Source: Clostridia bacterium (GTDB taxonomy: Bacteria; Bacillota; Clostridia; Oscillospirales; Acutalibacteraceae). Taken from it: a DNA stretch of 62,641 bases. Made by a program: the position numbers and the translations under genes. The notes below the pieces were generated by a model. It was not told the origin of the DNA and made no database searches. It saw nothing but the letters and a program-made list of their open reading frames with translations. The stretch covers positions 1 through 62,641 of the forward strand of contig JAGBHV010000096.1 of assembly GCA_017935325.1 (NCBI GenBank). The letters are read 5' to 3'. This document shows, one piece after another, positions 45,087 to 52,913 of the stretch. Numbering within the stretch: the first letter of the stretch is position 1; every line of letters starts with the position of its first letter.

Positions 45087-46466
45087 TTAATCAATCTGCT
45101 TGATGGAGTATGTGAATGTTCTCTTCTTCATTTCTTCACGTTTGTCAAAGAAAGCTTCTGCCTGTGCAGGGAAAGCAATATAAGAAAGAACATCTTCATC
45201 ACTGTGTGCTTTTTCACCAATTTCAGCTTTTGCCTTTTCAAAGCCGGGTTCAAGTGTATCTGCAAAACGAACTTCAAGGGGTTTTTCATCACCGAGGATA
45301 AGCTTCTGAACATCCTCGTTGATTTTGCCGGGAGCTTTACCGTATTCACCCTTGACATAGTTCTTGATTTCTTTTGAAACGTTCTTATATCTTTCGCCTG
45401 CAAGAACGTTTGCAGTTGCCTGAACACCTACCATCTGGCTCATAGGAGTTACGAGAGGCGGATAACCGAGGTCTTCACGAACTCTGGGAGTTTCGGCAAG
45501 AACTTCTTCAAGCTTATCAAGCTTCTTCTGTGCAGTAAGCTGTGCTACAAGGTTTGAAAGCATGCCGCCGGGAATCTGATAATTAAGAGCATCTGTGCTT
45601 GTTGCAAGAACAACAGGATTAAGAAGTCCTGATTTGAGAGTTTCTTCTCTGTAAGGCTTGAAGAAATCGTTGATTTTCTTAAGCACGTCCATATCAAGGT
45701 CTACTTCATAGCCCTGCTGTCTGAGAGCATAAGCCATAGTTTCTGTTGCAGGCTGAGCAGTACCGCCTGAGAAGCATGAAATTGCAGTATCGATTACGTC
45801 CGCACCTGCTTCAACAACTTTCTGAAGTGTAATCGGGCCTAAGCCTGTTGTGCTGTGAGTATGAACAATAACAGGAACTTTAACATTTTCTTTAAGAGCT
45901 TTAACAAGGTCATATCCGTCCTGCGGACCCATAATACCTGCCATGTCTTTTACGCAGATTGACTGCACGCCCATCTTTTCCATTTTCTTTGCAAGATTTA
46001 CATATGACTCAAGGTCATGAATGGGGCTTAAGGTATAGCAGATTGTACCTGATGCAATTGCACCGTTTTTAAGTGTTTCATCAACTGCAACTTCAATATT
46101 TCTGATATCGTTAAGTGCGTCGAAAATTCTGATAATGTCGATGCCGTTTTCAATGCTTTTCTTTACAAACATTCTGACAACATCATCAGGATAATGCTTA
46201 TAGCCGAGAAGGTTCTGACCTCTCAGAAGCATCTGAAGCTTTGTGTTCGGACAAGCTGCTTTGATTTTTCTGAGTCTTTCCCACGGGTCTTCGTTAAGGT
46301 ATCTCAGACAAGAGTCAAATGTTGCACCGCCCCAGCATTCAAGTGAATAATAGCCTGCTTTATCAAGTTCGGGCAGAATCTGCTCAAACTCTGAGAAAGG
46401 CATTCTTGTTGCGATGAGAGACTGGTTAGCGTCTCTTAAAATTGTTTCTGTAAACTGTACTTTCAT
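45087..46466 (-). CDS. oadA: Oxaloacetate decarboxylase alpha subunit (carboxyltransferase)
   Basis: 459 residues from the ATG at 46466 (AAGGAGG upstream); the open frame before it is promoter DNA. Transfers the carboxyl of oxaloacetate to biotin. N-terminal HMGL-like barrel opens with FTETILRDANQSLIATRM; metal and substrate residues seen in LRDANQS, KDMAG near 205 and the HTHSTTG motif near 235. C-terminal PYC_OADA domain present. No fused biotin domain; the carrier is encoded two genes on. Pyruvate carboxylase subunit B is the main alternative, but the neighbours decide against it. Confidence 0.93.
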   Translation of the reverse strand: MKVQFTETILRDANQSLIATRMPFSEFEQILPELDKAGYYSLECWGGATFDSCLRYLNEDPWERLRKIKAACPNTKLQMLLRGQNLLGYKHYPDDVVRMFVKKSIENGIDIIRIFDALNDIRNIEVAVDETLKNGAIASGTICYTLSPIHDLESYVNLAKKMEKMGVQSICVKDMAGIMGPQDGYDLVKALKENVKVPVIVHTHSTTGLGPITLQKVVEAGADVIDTAISCFSGGTAQPATETMAYALRQQGYEVDLDMDVLKKINDFFKPYREETLKSGLLNPVVLATSTDALNYQIPGGMLSNLVAQLTAQKKLDKLEEVLAETPRVREDLGYPPLVTPMSQMVGVQATANVLAGERYKNVSKEIKNYVKGEYGKAPGKINEDVQKLILGDEKPLEVRFADTLEPGFEKAKAEIGEKAHSDEDVLSYIAFPAQAEAFFDKREEMKKRTFTYSIKQID

Positions 46467-46549
46467 CGTAAAAATCCTCCTTGGATTCATGTAAATTTGA
46501 AACGGAATTTTTTTGCAAAAAACCTTTTTCCCCATTTTACATTGTATAT

Positions 46550-46578
46550 ATGATATTCTATTTTTTGCCAAAAATCAA
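46550..46578 (-). promoter_or_regulatory. Promoter of the oad operon
   Basis: TTGATT (46578-46573), 17 bp, TATCAT (46555-46550), 84 bp before oadA. Confidence 0.5.
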
Positions 46579-46656
46579 TAGTTATTTTTATTTTCTCCCG
46601 AATAGTATAAAAAATGAAAATTTTTTATTCTTTTTTGTTTATTTTTTAACGAGCAC

Positions 46657-46686
46657 TTGACTGTACCGATTTTATTATTGTAATAT
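46657..46686 (+). promoter_or_regulatory. Promoter of the fucosidase operon
   Basis: TTGACT (46657-46662), 18 bp, TAATAT (46681-46686), 25 bp before the start codon. Confidence 0.6.
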
Positions 46687-46711
46687 TGTATTATAAAGGA
46701 GTGTATTATAT

Positions 46712-48076
46712 ATGGATTTTAAAACTTTTTTAAACAACGCTGCAAACGTTGTACCGTCCGAAAGACAGATTAATTGGTTCAATACTGAATTCTATGGTTT
46801 CATACATTTCGGCGTGAACACTTTCACAAACAAAGAATGGGGCGACGGAACAGAAGACCCTGCCATTTTCAACCCCGAAAAATTTGATGCTGAAAAAATT
46901 GTTGAAATTTTTAAAGATGCAGGCATGAAAGGGCTTGTTATTACCGCAAAACATCATGATGGTTTTTGCCTGTGGCCCAGTAAATATACTGAACATTCAA
47001 TTAAAAACAGTCCTTACAGAAACGGAAAAGGTGACATCGTAAAAGAGCTTGCCGATGCCTGCCGTAAACATAATTTCAAATTCGGTTTTTATCTTTCCCC
47101 ATGGGACAGGAACTCCGCATATTACGGCACAGATGAATATAACACATACTATAAAAATCAACTTACAGAACTCCTTACAAACTACGGGAAGGTTTTCCAC
47201 GTCTGGTTTGACGGCGCTTGCGGAGAAGGCCCCAACGGCAAAAAACAGGAATATGATTTCCCCGGATACATTGAACTTATCAGAAAATATCAGCCTGAAG
47301 CTACAATTTTCAATGACCACGGCCCTGATGTGCGTTGGTGCGGTAACGAATCAGGCAAATCACGTCACAGTGAATGGGCAGTTGTACCCCACGAGCTTGT
47401 TTTCAGAGCAGAAAAACAGACTGAAGGTTCACTTATTCCCGGTAAAACAAAATACATATACAACACCGACAAAGAGTTAGGAACGCTTTCAAATATAATG
47501 TTTTCAGACGGTCTTTCTTTCTGCCCCGGAGAAGTTGATATGTCCATAAGACCGGGTTGGTTCTATCACGAAAACGAGGAACCCCATTCTCTTGAAAGAT
47601 TGTGGAAAACTTATCTAAACACAGTAGGCGGCAACTGTTGCTTCCATCTTAATGTACCGCCCACAAAAGAAGGTCTTATTGACCCGCGTGATGAAAATCG
47701 ACTTCACGAGCTGGGCGAAAAAATCCGAAACACATTCAGCTGTGATATCGCAGAAAATGCCGGATTTACACAGAATAATGAAAACAGTGATTACCAGACA
47801 AGTTTCGACCTGAAATTCGATAAAGAAGAAGAATTCAACTGCATCATTCTTGAAGAAGAAATTGAAAAAGGTCAGAGAATTGAAAACTTTTCACTCTATA
47901 CCAAAGATGACTTCGGCAATTATAAAATACAGTTTTTCGAGGGCACTTGTATCGGTCACAAAAAAATCTGTGTTTTCGACACAGAAAAAAGTGACCACGT
48001 GAGAATCGATATTGCTTGTGCAAGAGGGAAAGTATATCTCAAAAAACCAAAGGTGTATAAAACAGATGAAAACTAA
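46712..48076 (+). CDS. Alpha-L-fucosidase, GH29 family
   Basis: 454 residues, no signal peptide, so intracellular. Barrel landmarks: WFNTEFYGFIHFGVNTF near residue 21, TAKHHDGFCLWPSKYT near 77, LSPWDRN and the nucleophile Asp in FHVWFDGACG near 168. The C-terminal 100 residues form a beta-sandwich. This looks like the short GH29 subfamily B, whose members act on branched fucosyl linkages (inference). It overlaps by 11 bp the next gene, which is unrelated in function. Confidence 0.9.
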   Translation: MDFKTFLNNAANVVPSERQINWFNTEFYGFIHFGVNTFTNKEWGDGTEDPAIFNPEKFDAEKIVEIFKDAGMKGLVITAKHHDGFCLWPSKYTEHSIKNSPYRNGKGDIVKELADACRKHNFKFGFYLSPWDRNSAYYGTDEYNTYYKNQLTELLTNYGKVFHVWFDGACGEGPNGKKQEYDFPGYIELIRKYQPEATIFNDHGPDVRWCGNESGKSRHSEWAVVPHELVFRAEKQTEGSLIPGKTKYIYNTDKELGTLSNIMFSDGLSFCPGEVDMSIRPGWFYHENEEPHSLERLWKTYLNTVGGNCCFHLNVPPTKEGLIDPRDENRLHELGEKIRNTFSCDIAENAGFTQNNENSDYQTSFDLKFDKEEEFNCIILEEEIEKGQRIENFSLYTKDDFGNYKIQFFEGTCIGHKKICVFDTEKSDHVRIDIACARGKVYLKKPKVYKTDEN

Positions 48077-49700
48077 TCCGAATGTGTTGCTTTGCGCATT
48101 AAACTCTAAATTTATTCATTCATGCCTTGCTGTTTATTCGCTGAAAAAATATGCAACGGCCAACGGATACCCGAAAGAAAAAATAACAATAAAAGAATTC
48201 ACTATAAACGATACTCTTGATTTTATTTTAAACGGAATTTATTCCCGGCAATATGATGCAATTGCTTTTTCTGTTTACATCTGGAATTGTGAATACGTTG
48301 CGAAGCTCTGCAGAATTATAAAAAAAATAAGCCCCGGAAAAACTATTATTCTCGGCGGGCCTGAAGTGTCTTATATTGAAAATCATCCTTTGTTCAGAAA
48401 TGATGATATTGATTTTATTTTACGCGGCGAAGGTGAAAAAAACTTCCTGACACTTTTAACTACAGGAGAAATAAAAAAAGAAAAACTTCTTGCCCTTGAA
48501 GATATTCCTTTTCCGTATGATGAAGAAAACATTTCCCTTTTTGAGAACAGAATCGTTTATTATGAAACCTCAAGAGGTTGTCCTTTTTCGTGTGCATATT
48601 GTTTATCTTCAGCCGAAAAAGGTGTGCGTTATCTGAATCTCGACAGAGTGAAAAAAGAACTCACTTTTTTTGCAGAGCATAATGTCAGACAAGTAAAATT
48701 TGTTGACAGAACTTTTAACGCTGACAAAAAACGGGCATATTTTATATGGGAATTTATCATTGAAAACTTCAGCGACAAGGATATGAATTTTCATTTTGAA
48801 ATAGCCGCTGATTTGTTGGACGATGAGTCCGTTGAGCTTCTTTCAACTGCACCTGACGGGTTAATCCAATTGGAAATCGGCATACAATCCACAAATGAAA
48901 ACACTCTTAACATCAACTGCAGAAAAACGGATACTGAGAAAGTTTTATCAAATATCAGCAAGCTCACGGCAAACAAAAACATAAACATTCATACCGACCT
49001 TATTGCAGGTTTACCCGGTGAATGCTTAAATGATTTCAGAAAATCATTTAACGATGTTTATTCATTAAAATCTCATCAGCTTCAGCTGGGATTTTTAAAG
49101 CTTCTTCACGGAACAGAGATGGTGCATCTTTCAAAAAAATATGATTTTGTTTTTTCACCCTTTTCGCCTTATGAGGTTTTATCAAACAGAGACTTAACGC
49201 ATGACGATATTTTATTCCTGAAAAAATTTGAAGATGTTTTTGAAAAAATTTATAATTCAGAGCGTTTCATTCTGTCATTGAACGAGCTTGAAAAATATTT
49301 TGAAAATGCCTTTGAAATGTTTGAAAAAATCACTGCTTTTTTTGATAAAAAAAATCTCTCTTTCGTTTCCGTTTCAACTAAAGAAATTTATAATCTTCTT
49401 CACACCTTTTTCAAAGAAACAATATCTGATGAAACAAAAGAATTCGATCTGATTCTGCTTGAAGATTTTTATTTGTCCGAAAAGTCTGAGCTTGTACCCG
49501 TTGAACTTCGTTATCTCCTGCCTCAGAATAAATTTATCAGTGAAAAATCTTCTGCAATTCTGCACTCGCTGTCTTTACAGAAGCAGCGCGGTCTTACAGT
49601 CAGATTTATCGGCAACAGAATTCTTATAGTAAACTATGCATGCAGAAATAAAATTACGGGAAGATTCGGCTTTTCGGTTTATTCCTCTGAAATTGATTGA
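48066..49700 (+). CDS. B12-binding-domain radical SAM protein
   Basis: 544 residues from the ATG at 48066 inside the fucosidase 3' end; AAAGGTG lies 10 nt before it. N-terminal cobalamin-binding-like domain (LLCALNSKFIHSCLAVYSLK; ILGGPEVSY), then a radical SAM core with the cluster motif C-x3-C-x2-C in TSRGCPFSCAYC near residue 173, and a C-terminal DUF4080-like part. Relatives with this N-terminal KFIHS pattern are widespread in Clostridia and uncharacterised. Substrate unknown. It overlaps 22 bp with the convergent gene at 49679. Confidence 0.85.
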   Translation: MKTNPNVLLCALNSKFIHSCLAVYSLKKYATANGYPKEKITIKEFTINDTLDFILNGIYSRQYDAIAFSVYIWNCEYVAKLCRIIKKISPGKTIILGGPEVSYIENHPLFRNDDIDFILRGEGEKNFLTLLTTGEIKKEKLLALEDIPFPYDEENISLFENRIVYYETSRGCPFSCAYCLSSAEKGVRYLNLDRVKKELTFFAEHNVRQVKFVDRTFNADKKRAYFIWEFIIENFSDKDMNFHFEIAADLLDDESVELLSTAPDGLIQLEIGIQSTNENTLNINCRKTDTEKVLSNISKLTANKNINIHTDLIAGLPGECLNDFRKSFNDVYSLKSHQLQLGFLKLLHGTEMVHLSKKYDFVFSPFSPYEVLSNRDLTHDDILFLKKFEDVFEKIYNSERFILSLNELEKYFENAFEMFEKITAFFDKKNLSFVSVSTKEIYNLLHTFFKETISDETKEFDLILLEDFYLSEKSELVPVELRYLLPQNKFISEKSSAILHSLSLQKQRGLTVRFIGNRILIVNYACRNKITGRFGFSVYSSEID

Positions 49701-50401
49701 ATAAAGTATCCGTTTTTACCCTTTTGTAAAATTATAATTATTCTTTTTTCAGCTTCGGGAGCAACTGTGTTTCCGGAGCTGTCTTGTTTGTACGAATCGC
49801 TTTTCAGGCAACCTACCGTCAGAATTGTTTTCGAATTTTTTGCAGCAACACTTTCAAGTGACGGTGTGTATTCAGGCGAAAAGGCTATTGTGGGAATAAT
49901 AAAACAATCTGTTTTATTATCATATCCGATTGAATAAGTTGCTTCCTTGATACTTTGTTTCTTCATACGGATTTCACCGGAAAAAAGTTTAATTATTCTT
50001 TCTTCAACTTTTTCAGCGGGAATATGTATTTTCCCGTTAAAAGAAGCATATTCATTTGCCTCTCCCGTGCAGAGAAGCGACCATATACCCAGCTTTATCA
50101 ACATTGAATTTTCAATTTCTTCTCCTTTTTCATAGGATGTGAAATTATTCATCACAACCGGCATATAATATTCGGAATAATCGTTTATTTCCTTAAAAAC
50201 ATTGATGTTTGCGGTTGTTATTTCTTCAGTGGTGCTATCATCTTCTTTTTCTGTAAAAAATGAAGCGCCGATTGCAAAAACAACAAGAAAAACAAGGGGC
50301 AGAAAATAATATTTTTTTATCTTCATTTTTTTCTTCCTGTTTCCGAATGAACGAGCTCTTGCCTTTTTTCTTTTTCTCAGAACTATCGTAAATCCTATCA
50401 T
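49679..50401 (-). CDS. Unknown single-span membrane protein in the spmAB operon
   Basis: 240 residues if started at the ATG at 50401 (GGGAG 7 nt upstream); an in-frame ATG at 50326 (MKIKKYYFLPLV) with AGGAAG before it gives a more usual signal anchor. One membrane helix (about 31-48), then an acidic Thr-rich stretch and a globular extracytoplasmic part of about 170 residues with no motif I recognise. It starts 3 bp after spmB stops, so it should be made with SpmA and SpmB in sporulating cells (inference). The gene's 3' end overlaps the radical SAM gene. Confidence 0.7.
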   Translation of the reverse strand: MIGFTIVLRKRKKARARSFGNRKKKMKIKKYYFLPLVFLVVFAIGASFFTEKEDDSTTEEITTANINVFKEINDYSEYYMPVVMNNFTSYEKGEEIENSMLIKLGIWSLLCTGEANEYASFNGKIHIPAEKVEERIIKLFSGEIRMKKQSIKEATYSIGYDNKTDCFIIPTIAFSPEYTPSLESVAAKNSKTILTVGCLKSDSYKQDSSGNTVAPEAEKRIIIILQKGKNGYFIQSISEE

Positions 50402-50404
50402 AAT

Positions 50405-50929
50405 TTAACTCCCGAAAAATAATCTTACTGTCCATGCAGATGCCACAAAACTTGTAAAATCTGCTATTAATGCCGCCAGGGTTGTGTGACGTGTTTTTTT
50501 AATTCCTACCGAGCCGTAATAAACGGTTATTGCATAAAAGGTTGTTTCTGTAGCACCCATCATAACAGAAGCTACTCTGCCCAGATATGAATCCGCGCCA
50601 TAGTCTTTCAGTATCAGCTCATACATAGAAAGTGCACCGCCACCTGAAATGGGATTGAGAACTGCAAGCGGCATAATTTCTTCAGGTATACCTGTAATAC
50701 CGGACAATGGCGACAAAAATTTTACTATTATATCAAGTCCTCCCGAAGCTTTCAGCATTCCGACTGCTACAACAAGGCCGACAATTGAAGGTAATATATT
50801 TTTTACTGTTATAAGTCCTTCTTTTGCACCTTCAAGAAAGCAGTCAAAAATTTTTACACCTCTTAAAAGTCCTGCACCGATTATGAGAACTATAACAACC
50901 GGCAGAACAACAGCACCGAGCACTTTCAT
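50405..50929 (-). CDS. spmB: Spore maturation protein B
   Basis: 174 residues from the ATG at 50929, placed by AAAGAGG inside spmA. Nucleoside-recognition (Gate) domain membrane protein needed with SpmA for spore core dehydration in Bacillus. Family motifs: GLITVKNILPSIVGLVVAVGML and PISGGGALSMYE, then MMGATETTFYAITVYYGSVG. About four to five membrane helices. Start overlaps the spmA stop (ATGA), so translation is coupled. Confidence 0.92.
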   Translation of the reverse strand: MKVLGAVVLPVVIVLIIGAGLLRGVKIFDCFLEGAKEGLITVKNILPSIVGLVVAVGMLKASGGLDIIVKFLSPLSGITGIPEEIMPLAVLNPISGGGALSMYELILKDYGADSYLGRVASVMMGATETTFYAITVYYGSVGIKKTRHTTLAALIADFTSFVASAWTVRLFFGS

Positions 50930-51549
50930 TTTGAAAAGCCTCTTTTCAGCGCTATTACACGGCGCGGTTTGTTGTTGAGAAGTTTCGAAAATATCTTTGC
51001 CGTTATAACTCCTGCCAAAAGTGACATAGCCGTGCTTAACCACGTTGCAGGCATTATTTCCATAGGACTTGCACTTCCGAATTGTGTCCGCAGAGTTGCA
51101 ACGGTTGTAGGAATCAGCCTCATTGCCGCAGAATTCATCACAACAAAAACAATCATATCCTCTGTAGCCGTTGTTTTATCAGGATTTTCTTCCTGCATTC
51201 TTCGCATTGCTTCGAGACCCAACGGTGTGGCAGCATTACCAAGACCTAACAGATTTGCCGTTATGTTCATAGACATTGCTTCTGCGGTTTTTGACCCTCT
51301 GCCGACATTTTTATAAAGTTTTGAAAACAGCGGACTCAGAAAACGACTGATTACACGCGTCAATCCTGATTTTTCCGCGATTTTCATTATTCCGCCCCAT
51401 AAGCACATCATACCTGTAAGTTTTATTACAAGACTGATAGCATCCTGACCTGAATTTACCACAGAATCGGAAAGCGACTGCATATTGCCTGAAAAAATTG
51501 CAGCAATAAAAGAAAACACTATCATTCCGCCCCAGATATAATTCATCAT
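50926..51549 (-). CDS. spmA: Spore maturation protein A
   Basis: 207 residues from the ATG at 51549 (AGAGGTGAG upstream); the frame opens three codons earlier with GTG. Gate-domain membrane protein, partner of SpmB. Family features: MMNYIWGGMIVFSFIAA, the GMMCLWGGIMKIAEKSGL loop and NLLGLGNAATPLGLEAM. The SpmA/SpmB pair is otherwise often seen next to dacB; here an unknown gene follows instead. Confidence 0.92.
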   Translation of the reverse strand: MMNYIWGGMIVFSFIAAIFSGNMQSLSDSVVNSGQDAISLVIKLTGMMCLWGGIMKIAEKSGLTRVISRFLSPLFSKLYKNVGRGSKTAEAMSMNITANLLGLGNAATPLGLEAMRRMQEENPDKTTATEDMIVFVVMNSAAMRLIPTTVATLRTQFGSASPMEIMPATWLSTAMSLLAGVITAKIFSKLLNNKPRRVIALKRGFSK

Positions 51550-51631
51550 CTTTCTCACCTCTTACTGCAGACAAACGGTGTTTTTCCCGCTGCCTTAAGA
51601 AAAGTATATTTACAAGATGAAAAATTAATTA

Positions 51632-51701
51632 CGACAAAAAGATGTCAAATGGTTACAATTTTTCCCGCTTTATTGACAAAAATGTCAATTTATGGTATTA
51701 T
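51632..51701 (+). promoter_or_regulatory. abrB-like gene promoter with a doubled GACAAAAA-TGTCAA element
   Basis: TTGACA (51673-51678), 17 bp, TATTAT (51696-51701). The -35 box is part of the palindrome TTGACA-AAAA-TGTCAA (51673-51688); a related copy, GACAAAAAGATGTCAA, lies at 51633-51648, about 40 bp upstream. A pair like this is a good candidate operator for autoregulation. Confidence 0.6.
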
Positions 51702-51726
51702 TTACAAAAATAAAGGAGTTGAAAAT

Positions 51727-51996
51727 ATGAAAAAGAATGACACATATTATGACAGCAGACATGTTGACGAAGCAGGAAGAATAGTTATTCCGAAACCTAT
51801 GAGAGACAGAATCGGCATTGTTTCAGATAAAACTCCTCTTGAAATATATTCTGAATCTGATAAAATCGTAATCAAGGTTCACACTCCCGGTTGTGTCATT
51901 TGCGGAAATATTGAAAACACTGTTGAACTCAAAGGAAAAAGAGTTTGTTTTGAATGCATTGAAAAATTAAATAAAATCAGAGAAATCAATTCCTGA
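51727..51996 (+). CDS. AbrB/SpoVT-type regulator with C-terminal zinc ribbon
   Basis: 89 residues from the ATG at 51727 (AAAGGAGTT upstream). N-terminal SpoVT-AbrB swapped-hairpin DNA-binding domain: RHVDEAGRIVIPKPMRDRIGI near residues 10-30 in length (core GRIVIPKPMRD). C-terminal CVICGN...VCFEC gives two Cys pairs 15 apart, a compact zinc ribbon also seen in AbrB homologues of Clostridia. Likely a transition-state regulator; its own promoter carries repeated palindromic half-sites. Confidence 0.85.
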   Translation: MKKNDTYYDSRHVDEAGRIVIPKPMRDRIGIVSDKTPLEIYSESDKIVIKVHTPGCVICGNIENTVELKGKRVCFECIEKLNKIREINS

Positions 51997-52001
51997 TAAT
52001 A

Positions 52002-52040
52002 AAAATCCCGATACTTCGTTTTCTGAAGTATCGGGATTTT
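52002..52040. terminator. Bidirectional terminator after the abrB-like gene
   Basis: AAAATCCCGATACTTC (52002-52017) / GAAGTATCGGGATTTT (52025-52040), 16-bp stem, loop GTTTTCT. Confidence 0.9.
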
Positions 52041-52063
52041 TATTTTTCAGACGTTCGCAAAAA

Positions 52064-52897
52064 TTACCATGCAAATTTTGTGTAGTATTCTGTACTCTTG
52101 ATGTCTTTTGCCTGAACATCGCCAATAACTGCAACTGATGCTTTTGCATCTGCAGTAGCTGAAATTTCTGCTTCAATCATATTGCCTGTTCTTGAATCAA
52201 CTTTAAGCTTAAGGTAACCGTCATGATATGTCATATCAACTGATTTGAGTCCGGGTACCATACCGGATGCTTCTGCAGCGTCAATAACTGAAACTGCTCT
52301 GCCATAGCTGCTTGAAGTACCTTTACCGGGGTTCTTTTCTGTGGGAAGGTCAATCCGGATTTCGTAAACTGATCCGTTGGCTCTGATTGTAGCATTTTTA
52401 ACATCCTGTTCACGGAGTTTGCTTGACCATGAATAACCTGCTGCAGGGAAATCGTTAGTGTTATCTGAACCCTTTGACATAGTTGTTGTGTTATCTTTCT
52501 GGAAAATGCTTGTAAGCCATGAGGGTAAGCCTGAAACGTCACCGTTTATCTGCATAACACCGCGCTTTGTATAACCTGCTTTTGCAGATTTTACTTTATT
52601 CAATGCAGTATTTGCATATTCAATAATTTCTGCTTTTGACCACTGAGAAACAGGTTTTTCCCCGTCGTCTTCTTTTTTGTTGTCTTCTTTTGTTACGACT
52701 TCTGTTTCCCCGTCTTCGTTTGTAACGATTTCTGTTTCTGCTTCTGCTGTTTCGTCTTCGCCGGCTGCTTCACCTGCTGCGTCTGCAACTGTCGTTGCTT
52801 CAGGAGCTGCTGTTGTTTCTGCTTCTTTATTGCCGCCGCATGCTGCAAATGAAAGAAGCATTGCGCCTGCCATAAGTAAAGCCAATAATTTTTTCAT
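52064..52897 (-). CDS. Lipoprotein with acidic linker (paralogue B)
   Basis: 277 residues, function unknown. Signal peptide MKKLLALLMAGAMLLSFAAC with lipid-accepting Cys20. The acidic linker (about 21-75) is nearly the same as in paralogue A at 16478-17425, but the KKED repeat tract is cut to one or two units. The remaining ~200 residues are only loosely similar, ending YTKFAW where A ends YTINW. No domain recognised. It lies 16 bp after the PASTA/cohesin-like gene and should be co-transcribed with it, which suggests a wall-linked job. Confidence 0.8.
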   Translation of the reverse strand: MKKLLALLMAGAMLLSFAACGGNKEAETTAAPEATTVADAAGEAAGEDETAEAETEIVTNEDGETEVVTKEDNKKEDDGEKPVSQWSKAEIIEYANTALNKVKSAKAGYTKRGVMQINGDVSGLPSWLTSIFQKDNTTTMSKGSDNTNDFPAAGYSWSSKLREQDVKNATIRANGSVYEIRIDLPTEKNPGKGTSSSYGRAVSVIDAAEASGMVPGLKSVDMTYHDGYLKLKVDSRTGNMIEAEISATADAKASVAVIGDVQAKDIKSTEYYTKFAW

Positions 52898-52913
52898 TTT
52901 TAAAAATCCTCTC

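Noticed and set aside
45087-46466. Pyruvate carboxylase subunit B as identity of oadA
   Set aside because: Adjacent gamma, carrier and Na+-pump beta subunits define the decarboxylase complex.
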